Positions 46,502 to 55,032 of a stretch of DNA of 64,000 nucleotides are shown piece after piece; the stretch's first letter is position 1, and every line of letters starts with the position of its first letter. This DNA comes from Spirosoma foliorum (GTDB taxonomy: Bacteria > Bacteroidota > Bacteroidia > Cytophagales > Spirosomataceae). The notes under the pieces are model-generated. The model had not been told where the DNA came from, did no database searches, and worked only from the letters and a program-made list of their open reading frames with translations. The DNA lies in the NCBI RefSeq assembly GCF_014117325.1, contig NZ_CP059732.1:6337001-6401000 (forward strand). Reading direction: 5' to 3'. A program made the translations under genes and the position numbers.

Positions 46502-46933
46502 GTGAACAATTCAAATGAACATAAAGCTATATTCATCCGTCGGTGTCCACTATGGTTTGTTGTACTGCTTTTCTTCCTGCTTGGTGCAAAAGCGGACCAA
46601 CCCGCAGACCGAATTATAGGCCGGTGGCAATTCCCTTCCAAGGGGTCTAGCGTTGATATTTACCGACAAGGTGGTCTTTACTTTGCCCGGGTAGCCGAAG
46701 TTGACCAGGCAGGCGAGCAAAACTTCGGCTTAATGAAAGATAGCCTTCTCATCCGTGACCTCCGTTTCGATGGAGAGGTTTGGGCTGGGGGACGCTTAAT
46801 TCACCCAAAGACTGGGATTTCTTTAAGCGCTGAGGTGGAAATGTCCAGGCCGCAGGTCATAAACGTAACCATCTATAAAGGCATCAAACTACTTCACCGG
46901 AAATTCATAATGACTCGTCAGGAAAAGCACTAG
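46502..46933 (+). CDS. Secreted DUF2147-like protein
   Basis: A GTG start gives an N-terminal membrane or signal segment (LWFVVLLFFLLGAKADQP). The mature part reads IIGRWQFPSKGSSVDIYRQG and has a beta-rich pattern as in DUF2147 (lipocalin-like fold) exported proteins. It follows the efflux operon by about 60 nt and may be co-transcribed. Function is unknown; distant homologues bind small hydrophobic molecules. An alternative is a diverged lipocalin. Confidence 0.65.
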   Translation: MNNSNEHKAIFIRRCPLWFVVLLFFLLGAKADQPADRIIGRWQFPSKGSSVDIYRQGGLYFARVAEVDQAGEQNFGLMKDSLLIRDLRFDGEVWAGGRLIHPKTGISLSAEVEMSRPQVINVTIYKGIKLLHRKFIMTRQEKH

Positions 46934-47000
46934 CATTCAGCAGCGTTCCTGATAAGTCGCCTTTCACATCTATCAGCTGTTGTCCTTCGTAATGGATGGA

Positions 47001-47582
47001 TTACAGATACCGTTCATAGTCTGCCCATTCGTCAATATCGGTTAGCTCGCCGAGTCGGGCGAAGGTCAGATTATGTTGCAAAATAGCTAGTTCCGTGAGT
47101 TGGCAAAGCTCCGGCTGACTCCAGGGCATGTCCCGAAATAAAAACGCCTGAAGCTGATTCATGCCCAGTAAATAATACCCCCCATCGGTAGCCGGGCCGA
47201 TGACTACGTCTACCGTATCGAGTACCCGAATGGCCTGGTTGATATGATCGGGGGTTATCTCGAGACAGTCGCTGCCAATGATGATGACCTTATTTGCGCC
47301 GGTGGCAAACTGTTCCTGAAACGCATTGGCCATTCGCTCACCCAGATCAGCACCCGTTTGTTGATACTTTGGGTATTGATTCCAGCCATCATCTGGGTTG
47401 ATAAAATCACCGTAATAAACGACGCACTCGTTTGCAAAGGAATGGGCTAGCTGTTGAGTATAGGCCAACAGGTGGCTATATACCTCAACTGCTCTGGCAT
47501 CTCCCACGGTGCGGGCGATCCTGGTTTTTACCTGACCCGGAATCGGATTTTTTACAAAGACAATAAGACGGTTGGCGGTCAT
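47001..47582 (-). CDS. Arsenosugar biosynthesis glycosyltransferase-like protein (TIGR04282/DUF2064)
   Basis: ATG 47582 (MTANRLIVFVKNPIPGQVKT) matches the family start; the longer frame upstream is not needed. Features: VFVKNPIPGQVKTRI with GxxKTRL/IA, IIIGSDCLEITPDHI with the DC-metal site, IGPATDGGYYLLGM. The fold is GT2-like and members co-occur with ArsS. Its neighbourhood (PNP, TIGR04283 protein, ArsS) supports the arsenosugar pathway. The precise sugar step is unproven. Confidence 0.88.
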   Translation of the reverse strand: MTANRLIVFVKNPIPGQVKTRIARTVGDARAVEVYSHLLAYTQQLAHSFANECVVYYGDFINPDDGWNQYPKYQQTGADLGERMANAFQEQFATGANKVIIIGSDCLEITPDHINQAIRVLDTVDVVIGPATDGGYYLLGMNQLQAFLFRDMPWSQPELCQLTELAILQHNLTFARLGELTDIDEWADYERYL

Positions 47583-47674
47583 ACGCTTAGGTAATAAATG
47601 CGTGAGCTTCAAGCAGCGGCTACCTGCCAAACGGTTAACTTGCAGAAAAAGTTAGGCCAACTACTCTATTTACC

Positions 47675-48496
47675 ATGCTTGAACAAATTCAGCAGGCGAC
47701 CCAGTTTATTCAGTCAAAAACACAACGAACACCCCGGATTGGGATTATTCTGGGCACTGGTCTCGGTGCCCTGGCCAAAGAACTGACAATTGAAACAACG
47801 CTACCCTACGAAACGATTCCACACTTTCCGCTATCGACGGTTGAGTTTCACTCGGGTAAATTGCTTCTGGGAACGCTGGAGGGCAAGCCGGTTGTGGTGA
47901 TGCAGGGGCGCTTTCATTTTTATGAGGGCTATTCCATGCAGCAGGTCACCTTTCCGGTGCGGGTAATGCACGCGCTGGGTGTTCGGACATTGCTGGTGTC
48001 CAATGCCGCCGGAGGCCTGAATCCAGCTTTCCAAACGACTGATTTGATGGTTATTGACGACCATATCAGCCTGTTGCTACCCCAAAATCCACTGGTAGGC
48101 CCCAATCCACCCGAATTCGGTGACCGCTTCCCGGATATGAGCGAACCCTATAGCAAATCCCTGATCGATCAGGCGTTTACACTGGCTGCTAACCTGGGAA
48201 TTCCTCTCCAGCGGGGGGTGTATGTAAGTGTTACAGGACCACAACTCGAAACACGGGCCGAGTACCGAATGCTTCGCCAATGGGGAGCCGATGCCGTAGG
48301 CATGTCGACGGTGCCCGAAGTCATTGTGGCCAATCAAATGGGAATGGCCGTTTTTGGCGCATCGGTCATTACAGATATGTGTTTACCCGATTCACTGGAA
48401 AAAGCTGACATCACCAAAATCATCGCGGCTGCAGGTATTGCCGAACCGAAGCTGACGGCTCTCATGAAGGCATTGGTTGGTCAGCTAAGTGATTAA
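47675..48496 (+). CDS. punA: Purine-nucleoside phosphorylase
   Basis: It cleaves purine nucleosides with phosphate to base and ribose 1-phosphate. Family marks (class I, trimeric): [34 protein letters not shown] (phosphate-binding His), [14 protein letters not shown], and [15 protein letters not shown]. At 274 aa it has normal length. It is divergent from the TIGR04282 gene, with 92 nt between. In arsenosugar pathways the adenine of the adenosyl-derived intermediate must be removed, so PNP plausibly serves the pathway as well as purine salvage. Confidence 0.94.
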   Translation: MLEQIQQATQFIQSKTQRTPRIGIILGTGLGALAKELTIETTLPYETIPHFPLSTVEFHSGKLLLGTLEGKPVVVMQGRFHFYEGYSMQQVTFPVRVMHALGVRTLLVSNAAGGLNPAFQTTDLMVIDDHISLLLPQNPLVGPNPPEFGDRFPDMSEPYSKSLIDQAFTLAANLGIPLQRGVYVSVTGPQLETRAEYRMLRQWGADAVGMSTVPEVIVANQMGMAVFGASVITDMCLPDSLEKADITKIIAAAGIAEPKLTALMKALVGQLSD

Positions 48497-48711
48497 TGGA
48501 TTTACCAACGCTCCGGTTGGCTCCGACCAGTTAATTAAAATAGGCGTAGTAGCCCATCTGGTTGACGAAAAGTACCGACGGATCCGGAAAATCTGTAGCC
48601 ACCAGCGGATTCTGATACGAAGTCTGCTCCATGTTGAATTAGATTTAAAGGCACCCGTCTGGTCAGGGCAATAAACTCATGACGTTATGTTATTGGTAAA
48701 GAATCGATTAG

Positions 48712-48791
48712 TCTAAGGATCTCTTAACGAAACGAAAAATCAGGATTATGGGCTTAATCTCCTCTTAATCCTGTTTAGTAAACACTCCTAA
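48712..48791 (+). promoter_or_regulatory. Degenerate 11-bp repeat region upstream of the GH1-like gene
   Basis: TCTAAG 48712 and CTTAAC 48723 form one pair; CTTAAT 48753 and CTTAAT 48764 form another (then TTAGTA 48775, TCCTAA 48786). The pairs are out of phase (41 bp) and no TTTG lies 20 bp downstream. Included as a possible weak or decayed site. The rest of the gap 48497-48858 shows nothing else. Confidence 0.3.
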
Positions 48792-48858
48792 CGAGAATAG
48801 GTTAAGGAATTACGCAGCAGTAGCCAGATCCATTGGTTGTACCTCAGTTTCCTCTAGC

Positions 48859-50175
48859 ATGGTCACTCAATTTATGTTTGCCACAGGCATTGAAAATAGC
48901 AACCCGACAATTCAGGGAGGCACCTATCGTCAGGATGAATTAGCGAAATGCGGTCATTATCAGCACTGGCGAACGGACTTTGACCTGGTCGAGGAACTGG
49001 GCATTCACTTTCTGCGCTACGGCCCCCCTATCCATACCACTTTTCTGGGCGAAGGAAAATACGACTGGTCGTTTGCTGATGAAACGTTTGGCGAATTGCG
49101 AAAACGCGACATAGTACCCATTGTAGACCTGTGTCATTTTGGTGTACCCGATTGGATTGGCAATTTCCAGAATCCCGATTTTCCCACTCTTTTTGCCGAC
49201 TATGCTCACGCTTTCGCGAAGCGGTTTCCCTGGGTTCAACTCTATACCCCCGTCAATGAAATGTACGTCTGCGCTGAGTTTTCGGCTCTGTATGGCTGGT
49301 GGAATGAGCAACTACGGAGTGATGCCGCTTTTGTGAGGGCCCTGAAGCATATTGTTAAAGCGAACGTACTGGCCATGAGCGCCATTCTGGAAGTAAGACC
49401 CAATGCTCTGTTTATTCAGAGTGAATCGTCGGAGTATTTTCATGCCGAAAATCCAGCGGCTATCAAACCCGCCGAGATCCTGAATGCCAAACGTTTTCTG
49501 TCGCTCGATCTTAATTATGGCCGCCGGGTCGATTCGGAGATGTACGAATACCTGATGGACAACGGCATGACCCGCGATGAGTATCACTTCTTTATGGGTC
49601 ATAACCTGAAGCAGTATTGCATTATGGGCAATGATTATTATCAGACCAATGAGCACCGGGTATCGGCAGATGGAAGTACCCGAGGCTCAGGGGAAGTATT
49701 TGGCTATCACGTCATTACGACTCAATACCACGACCGATATCGACTACCCGTTATGCACACCGAAACTAATCTATGGCAGGGGCCTAACGGCGACGAAGCC
49801 GTGAACTGGCTCTGGAAGGAGTGGGCCAACGTATTACGGGTTCGCAATGATGGCGTGCCGATGGTGGGTTTTACCTGGTATTCGCTCACCGACCAGGTTG
49901 ACTGGGATTCGGCCTTGCGGGAAAACAACGGCAACGTCAACCCGCTGGGTCTGTGCGATCTCAACCGACAGATTCGCCCTGTTGGCCAGGCCTATAAACA
50001 GCTTATTAATGACTGGAGGCAGGTACTGCCCGCCCAGAGTGTCTGTCTGGAGGTGCCGATTATCATGCCCAGTGAGAGTGAGCAACCCTGGGCTCACCAG
50101 AAGCAGAACGATGCCAAAGTAGCTCGTCAGAATGTGGCTAACACTGTTTCTAAAACCAATCAAAGCGACACGTAA
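48859..50175 (+). CDS. Glycoside hydrolase family 1-like protein
   Basis: The TIM-barrel pattern of GH1 appears: LYTPVNEMYVCA holds the acid/base Glu after Asn and VMHTETNLWQG the nucleophile position, with Glu in T-E-T-N rather than the usual T-E-N-G. WYSLTDQVDWDSALRE resembles the GH1 aglycone region. There is no signal peptide, so it is cytoplasmic. A polar tail of about 50 residues follows the barrel. Substrate is not predictable. It is followed by an SDR gene 4 nt later (one transcript). Confidence 0.78.
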   Translation: MVTQFMFATGIENSNPTIQGGTYRQDELAKCGHYQHWRTDFDLVEELGIHFLRYGPPIHTTFLGEGKYDWSFADETFGELRKRDIVPIVDLCHFGVPDWIGNFQNPDFPTLFADYAHAFAKRFPWVQLYTPVNEMYVCAEFSALYGWWNEQLRSDAAFVRALKHIVKANVLAMSAILEVRPNALFIQSESSEYFHAENPAAIKPAEILNAKRFLSLDLNYGRRVDSEMYEYLMDNGMTRDEYHFFMGHNLKQYCIMGNDYYQTNEHRVSADGSTRGSGEVFGYHVITTQYHDRYRLPVMHTETNLWQGPNGDEAVNWLWKEWANVLRVRNDGVPMVGFTWYSLTDQVDWDSALRENNGNVNPLGLCDLNRQIRPVGQAYKQLINDWRQVLPAQSVCLEVPIIMPSESEQPWAHQKQNDAKVARQNVANTVSKTNQSDT

Positions 50176-50179
50176 TACA

Positions 50180-50917
50180 ATGCGATTTCAGGATAAATTA
50201 GCGATTGTTACAGGTGGGGCCAGCGGGATTGGCCTGGCGATAGCCATACGGTTGGCTTCGGAGGGAGCCCGGCTGGTGTTGGCCGATCTAAACGAAGATA
50301 ACCTTACGAAAGCCTTGCCCAATGTAAAAGCAGCTGGCGCGCCTGATGTTTGGGGCAGTGTTTGCAACGTGTCCATCGAAGCCCAGGTAGAAGCCACCGT
50401 ACAGGGAGCACTGACGCGTTTTGGCAGGCTGGATGTGATTGTCAACAATGCCGGGCTTATGCAATTCAAGGCGCTGGAAGAATTGACGGGTGAGGACTGG
50501 CTACGCATCCTGAATGTCGATTTGCTGGGTGCGTTTTACTTCACCAAACAGGCATTTCTGCATATGAAACCCGGCGGTACGGTTGTGAATGTGGCCAGTA
50601 TTCACGCCCTAGAAACCGAACCCCTGGTGGCTCCCTATGCAGCGGCCAAGGCTGCGGTATTATCGCTGACACGCTCCTCAGCGCTGGAAGGAAAACCCAA
50701 AGGCCTGCGTATCAATGCCGTTCTGCCTGGTGCCATTGATACGCCCATGTTGTGGAGCAACCCAAACGTAAAATCAGGGGTGGAAAAAATTGATCGGACA
50801 GACGTCGGTAAACCAGAGGACGTAGCGGCTACAATTGCTTATCTGGCATCGGATGATGCCGCGTTTGTACAGGGAGCGGAGGTGCGCATTGATGGCGGTC
50901 GGCTTGATCGGCTATGA
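50180..50917 (+). CDS. Short-chain dehydrogenase/reductase
   Basis: ATG 50180 (MRFQDKLAIVTGGASGIG) follows the GH1-like stop by 4 nt; the ORF extended into the previous gene is not needed. The Rossmann motif GGASGIG, NNAG, the catalytic Ser in NVASIH and YAAAK (YxxxK) are present. NAD(P)-dependent oxidoreductase of 245 residues, cytoplasmic; the substrate is not predictable. Together with the GH1 protein it may process a sugar or sterol-like compound. Confidence 0.9.
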   Translation: MRFQDKLAIVTGGASGIGLAIAIRLASEGARLVLADLNEDNLTKALPNVKAAGAPDVWGSVCNVSIEAQVEATVQGALTRFGRLDVIVNNAGLMQFKALEELTGEDWLRILNVDLLGAFYFTKQAFLHMKPGGTVVNVASIHALETEPLVAPYAAAKAAVLSLTRSSALEGKPKGLRINAVLPGAIDTPMLWSNPNVKSGVEKIDRTDVGKPEDVAATIAYLASDDAAFVQGAEVRIDGGRLDRL

Positions 50918-50941
50918 GGAAAAACCCCATTTCAGTCATTC

Positions 50942-52534
50942 TTAATTTTTCGACTGTCTGGCTGATTCATGGCTCGATACCCAGTCCAGTGAGGAGATGG
51001 CAGCGGCCAGCGACAGTTCGCCTGCCGCCACGACACCTGCCACAATCTCGGCGAATTTATACACCTGGCCCGTACCGGAACAACCCAGTATGCTCAGGCA
51101 TTCCTGCTGGGTTGGCAGACCGGTACCCCCACCCACAGTGCCTACAATGAGCGAAGGCAACGTAATGGAGCCGTATAAATCGCCGTTGGGCAATACCTCG
51201 GAAGTCGTAATAGCCGCCGAGGATTCTGCCAGACAAGCTACATCCTGACCGGTAGCGATGAATAAAGCCGCCAGCCCATTGACCGAATGTAGGCCGTTAT
51301 TGTTCGTTCCAGCCATAAACGCACCCACATTACCGATACGGGCGTGCCGATCGAGTTGTTCGGGCTCAACCTGTAATTCCCGAAGCAGCAACTCTTTGGG
51401 AATAGTAACCTCGGCCGTTACCCGCTTACCCCGTGTTTGCAATGTATTGACAAACGACGGTTTCTTATCGGTTGCCATATTGGATTCCAGGTAAAAATGC
51501 TCGATGCCTTCAACCTTTTGTAGAAGAAAATTGCAGGCCGCCAGCGTTGCTTTACTAACCATGTTCTGACCCGCGGCATCGCCCGTTGTAAAGCCAAACC
51601 GCAGAAAAAGCAGGCGTCCTGCCTGATAAGGTGTGATGTATTTGAGTCTGGCAAAACGCGATGTAGATTCGGCTTCTAGGCGTAGCTCCGATTCATGATC
51701 GGCTACCCAGCGGGCCAGATCACGAGCGGCTCGGGCATCCCGCATCACAAAGACTGGCGCCCGTTGCATACCCTCGTCGATCACCGTACAGGTAACGCCA
51801 CCACACTGATTGAGCAGCTTTATACCCCGATTATACGACGCTACCAATGTACCTTCAGTAGTTGCTAACGGAATCAGGAAATCACCCTGAGCGTGTTCGC
51901 CATTGATACGTAGGGGGCCAACCAGACCAATGGGAATCTGCGCGACGCCGACAAATTGCTCGCAGTTCCCCCGGACAAGAGTTGGATCAAACGCAACGTT
52001 GGTCAGGTACTTAGGCGAGGTTTGGGTATACTGGCGAAGAAAATCCTGCCGTTCCTGAATAATTTCCGGCACCATATCATCGACCGGATGACGCGGTATA
52101 GTGGTATTTTTCAATATTGATTCCTCCTGAAGTTGATCCGGACCGCCTTGTAACTCATCGTCAATCGTAATCGTTAACGTACCAAATGGATGGGACTGCA
52201 GAATCACCTCAATGGTATGACGACCGGGTGCCAAGGGCGCGGCAATTGCCTGAACCCTGACCTTCCGGCGAAGGGGAAATTTGAGTGGGTTTTTGGTGGA
52301 TATGGCACTGACCCTGATAGCTTCCTGCCCATCCAGTTCCAGGGTAAAGGCATCGGCAGGGTAGGTTTGTCCGTCAATACGAACCTGCGTCAGACCCGTA
52401 AACTGAGCGTCGGCCAGGCGGTTCTTCAGCGAAAAGGTAAATCCAGTTGGCGTATTTTGTAAACTACTGCGGGTATAGAGCTGCTTTAACAGCACATTGG
52501 GTATAAAGCGAAACATAGTTGTCTTCTGGGGCAA
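50942..52534 (-). CDS. Hydroxymethylglutaryl-CoA reductase with an extra N-terminal domain
   Basis: The C-terminal 370 or so residues are HMG-CoA reductase, which makes mevalonate from HMG-CoA with NADPH: ENCEQFVGVAQIPIGLVGPL (substitution of the usual N-V-I-G), ATTEGTLVASYNRG (catalytic Glu), RFGFTTGDAAGQNM, SNMATDKKPS (catalytic Lys), TGQDVA (Asp), and SSHES with the C-terminal His. About 160 N-terminal residues form a beta-rich module (FSLKNRLADAQFTGLTQVRI) that I do not recognise. There is no membrane anchor. Start 52534 or 52516. Whether it is a true mevalonate enzyme is uncertain because several motifs vary. Confidence 0.88.
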   Translation of the reverse strand: MPQKTTMFRFIPNVLLKQLYTRSSLQNTPTGFTFSLKNRLADAQFTGLTQVRIDGQTYPADAFTLELDGQEAIRVSAISTKNPLKFPLRRKVRVQAIAAPLAPGRHTIEVILQSHPFGTLTITIDDELQGGPDQLQEESILKNTTIPRHPVDDMVPEIIQERQDFLRQYTQTSPKYLTNVAFDPTLVRGNCEQFVGVAQIPIGLVGPLRINGEHAQGDFLIPLATTEGTLVASYNRGIKLLNQCGGVTCTVIDEGMQRAPVFVMRDARAARDLARWVADHESELRLEAESTSRFARLKYITPYQAGRLLFLRFGFTTGDAAGQNMVSKATLAACNFLLQKVEGIEHFYLESNMATDKKPSFVNTLQTRGKRVTAEVTIPKELLLRELQVEPEQLDRHARIGNVGAFMAGTNNNGLHSVNGLAALFIATGQDVACLAESSAAITTSEVLPNGDLYGSITLPSLIVGTVGGGTGLPTQQECLSILGCSGTGQVYKFAEIVAGVVAAGELSLAAAISSLDWVSSHESARQSKN

Positions 52535-52604
52535 GGGACCCGTTTCAGGTCAGGCACAAGGTAAACTCTCTGATCGGGAAAACAGTTATTCGGTAAAACA
52601 GCTT

Positions 52605-53372
52605 GTGACACGTATCGCCATCATTATTCCAACCTTTAATGAAGAACGGACACTGGCCCGAACGTTCCGGCAGCTTCGGCAATTGCACCCTGTACCAGAC
52701 GAATTGATTGTGGTCGATGGAGGCAGTACAGATCAAACGATTTCGATCATTCAACAGCAAATCCAGCAACAAACAGCGCTGGCAGGCCATCCAACTATCA
52801 ACCTGATACAAAGCCCGGTAGCCCGGCGGTCTTACCAAATGAATCTGGGTGTTCAGGCGTCTACCAGCGAGTACCTGTGTTTTTTGCATGCCGATACGTC
52901 ACTGCCCGATGATGCATTACTGGTTATCCGCGAAACATTGGCCCAGCCCAACATTGCAGCAGGCGGCTTTATTTCCCTGATGCGCGGCCCCCTGCGAACC
53001 CGCTGGATTACGTCGTTTCACAACTTCATTAAAACCTACTACGCCCCGCTCTTTTTCCGTCCCTATCTATTCTTTTTCAAGGGTGCCCGATTGCTGTTTG
53101 GCGATCAGGTTATTTTTTGCCGACGGCAGCAGTTTCTTGACTGTGGGGGTTATTCTGACGAGTTACCCATTATGGAAGAAGCTGATATGCTGCTTCGTCT
53201 GGTGCGATTCGGGCGAATCCGGCAAGTAAACCGCGTGGTCGAATCGTCGGACAGGCGATTGGTCAAATGGGGATTCTGGCGGGCCAACGCCCTCTTTCTT
53301 TATGTAGGTGTTTTGTGGGGTATTGGCTACTCGGCTGAGAAGCTGAAACAGTTGTACGAAGATATTCGGTAG
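52605..53372 (+). CDS. Arsenosugar biosynthesis glycosyltransferase-like protein (TIGR04283)
   Basis: GTG 52605 (MTRIAIIIPTFNEERTLART) is preferred because an ATG at 52497 would lie inside the divergent HMG-CoA reductase gene. The GT2 A-type core holds VVDGGSTDQTISIIQQ and FLHADTSLPDDALLVI (DxD-like), then DQVIFCRRQQFLDCGGYSDE and MEEADMLLRLVRFGRI. The family is defined by co-occurrence with ArsS and TIGR04282 and probably transfers a sugar to the arsenic-containing intermediate. Soluble, membrane-associated. Confidence 0.9.
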   Translation: MTRIAIIIPTFNEERTLARTFRQLRQLHPVPDELIVVDGGSTDQTISIIQQQIQQQTALAGHPTINLIQSPVARRSYQMNLGVQASTSEYLCFLHADTSLPDDALLVIRETLAQPNIAAGGFISLMRGPLRTRWITSFHNFIKTYYAPLFFRPYLFFFKGARLLFGDQVIFCRRQQFLDCGGYSDELPIMEEADMLLRLVRFGRIRQVNRVVESSDRRLVKWGFWRANALFLYVGVLWGIGYSAEKLKQLYEDIR

Positions 53373-53450
53373 GAAAACAACTCAGCTGAGTCCAATCGGT
53401 GAAATGAATAGAAAACACTAACTTTGAGTACGTTATAAATCGTGGAACAT

Positions 53451-53660
53451 ATGGAACTCATTCATCAGCCGAACCTAACGCCAGAAGAACGTCAGGCCAA
53501 CGTCTCGAAGTTGATTGACCGCTGGAAGGAGCGCAAGAAGCTATCCGAAGAAGAAACACAAGCCAGAGTTAGAACCCCTGAATACCAGGATATTCTAAAA
53601 AAATTACGCGAACGAAACGCGGCAAAAGGCATTATAATACCGGAAAAGAATGAATTATGA
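53451..53660 (+). CDS. Small hypothetical protein, partner of DUF6169
   Basis: ATG 53451 or GTG 53442 starts a 69-72-aa charged helical protein (LTPEERQANVSKLIDRWKER; RVRTPEYQDILKKLRERN). Its 3' end overlaps the start of the DUF6169 gene by 11 nt, a tight coupling typical of toxin-antitoxin-like pairs, though neither partner matches a known toxin. Between an arsenosugar gene and a sterol desaturase gene it looks like an inserted cassette. Confidence 0.6.
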   Translation: MELIHQPNLTPEERQANVSKLIDRWKERKKLSEEETQARVRTPEYQDILKKLRERNAAKGIIIPEKNEL

Positions 53661-54144
53661 ATTTGATTTTATGGGTGGCTCAGAAAACAGCTACGTTTTT
53701 CAAACCATCAATAGAATCGTCTATGAAGTAAAGTTCATACCTACACCTTATCTGTTTGATGAAGCTAGCCCGTTTGCTTCCTATGTGTATGAATTTTCAA
53801 TCCTTGTCGCCGATAACCCAACCGATTTAGAGCCAATCTTTGATGAGCGCACTTCGTATACAGTGGCGGCAATCTTCACTGAATTTTATGAGCAAAATGA
53901 TGAGTTAATCACGATTTATATCTGCGACTCATCCGATGGTCGGCAACTGACCCGGCAACGAAAATTCAACTACTGGTTTTACTTTTTTGTAAAGGATGAC
54001 TTCGTCAAATATGATGACATCATTCGTAATATTGATGGAGAAAAATACCCCGTAGCATTAATTCTAAAAGAACAGAACCCCTACAAAGCGCAGATCATTG
54101 GTGAATTTATTGCCATAATCAGCGGGTATAACAGCGACAAATAG
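53650..54144 (+). CDS. DUF6169-family protein
   Basis: A 164-aa soluble protein: NRIVYEVKFIPTPYLFDEAS, VYEFSILVADN, VAAIFTEFYEQNDELITIYI and CDSSDGRQLTRQRKFNYWFY. This pattern matches, as I recall it, the Bacteroidota DUF6169 family. No catalytic motif is evident. It is paired with a small charged ORF upstream, which suggests a two-gene accessory module, possibly defence-related; this is an inference only. Confidence 0.6.
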   Translation: MNYEFDFMGGSENSYVFQTINRIVYEVKFIPTPYLFDEASPFASYVYEFSILVADNPTDLEPIFDERTSYTVAAIFTEFYEQNDELITIYICDSSDGRQLTRQRKFNYWFYFFVKDDFVKYDDIIRNIDGEKYPVALILKEQNPYKAQIIGEFIAIISGYNSDK

Positions 54145-54159
54145 ATTGCCGATACGATA

Positions 54160-55032
54160 ATGGCCACAATTCCCTTCTTCGACTCCATCGGCTCACCGTT
54201 ACTGGTTCTGTTTTTCGCACTCATGCTGCTTTTGCAATGGCGTCATCCATTACGTCGGCTACATTTTAAACTCCTTCGCCGATTGATTCGAAACATTGGC
54301 CTTGCCTTACCTACGTTTGTTGTCCTCCGGCTGGCCTTATTGCCAATTCCGCTACTGGCTGCCCATTGGGCGCATAATCATCAGGTGGGTTTACTAAACT
54401 GGTTGCTTCCTGCCAATAGCATTGGGGCCTGGGTAGGCGGTGTGCTGGGATTTCTGGCTTTTGATTATGCCTATTACTGGTGGCATTTTGCCACGCACAA
54501 GGTACCGTTGCTCTGGCGTTTTCACAATGTACACCATACTGATCTGGACATGGATGTCTCAACAGCCGTTCGTTTTCATGTTGGCGAATTACTGTTGAGC
54601 GTTCTCTTTCGAGTCGCACTTGTTGGGGTGATGGGCATTAGTTTCTGGTCAGCCATCGTATACGAAGTGTTTTTTGACACTGCGGCCCAGTTTCATCATG
54701 CCAATTGGCGTTTGCCCGCTAAAGTGGACCGTAGCCTGAATACTCTTTTCGTAACTCCTCGCATGCATGGTATTCACCATTCCATTGTCCGCGATGAGTT
54801 CAATTCAAATTGGGGAACGCTTTTTTCCATCTGGGATCGGCTCCACGGAAGCCACCGAATGGACATTGCCCAGAAAGACGTTACGTTGGGTGTTCCGGCC
54901 TATCGAGATGAAAAGGAACTGACGTTGTGGTACTTGTTTCGTATGCCATTTGGCAAACAGCGGGACTGGAAACTGCCGAACGGTGCGAAACCCGTTCGGC
55001 AAACAAACGTCAATACAACCACCGAAGAATAG
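54160..55032 (+). CDS. Sterol desaturase/fatty acid hydroxylase family protein
   Basis: Four to five membrane helices carry the His clusters of the di-iron family: WWHFATHKVPLLWRFHNVHH, then RMHGIHHSI. The 290-aa length is normal. The family hydroxylates or desaturates membrane lipids and sterols. It is convergent with, and overlaps by 23 nt, the oxidoreductase gene. Related genes often neighbour ArsS clusters. The substrate is unknown; a second, broken member of the family is at 13032. Confidence 0.9.
   Translation: MATIPFFDSIGSPLLVLFFALMLLLQWRHPLRRLHFKLLRRLIRNIGLALPTFVVLRLALLPIPLLAAHWAHNHQVGLLNWLLPANSIGAWVGGVLGFLAFDYAYYWWHFATHKVPLLWRFHNVHHTDLDMDVSTAVRFHVGELLLSVLFRVALVGVMGISFWSAIVYEVFFDTAAQFHHANWRLPAKVDRSLNTLFVTPRMHGIHHSIVRDEFNSNWGTLFSIWDRLHGSHRMDIAQKDVTLGVPAYRDEKELTLWYLFRMPFGKQRDWKLPNGAKPVRQTNVNTTTEE

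Noticed and set aside
48712..48791. Possible regulon member at the GH1-like gene
   Set aside because: Two pairs of boxes are out of phase and no -7 element follows at 19-20 bp; listed only as a degenerate site.
52497..53372. TIGR04283 start at ATG 52497
   Set aside because: It would overlap the divergent HMG-CoA reductase start by 38 nt and adds residues before the conserved IIPTFNE motif; GTG 52605 is preferred.
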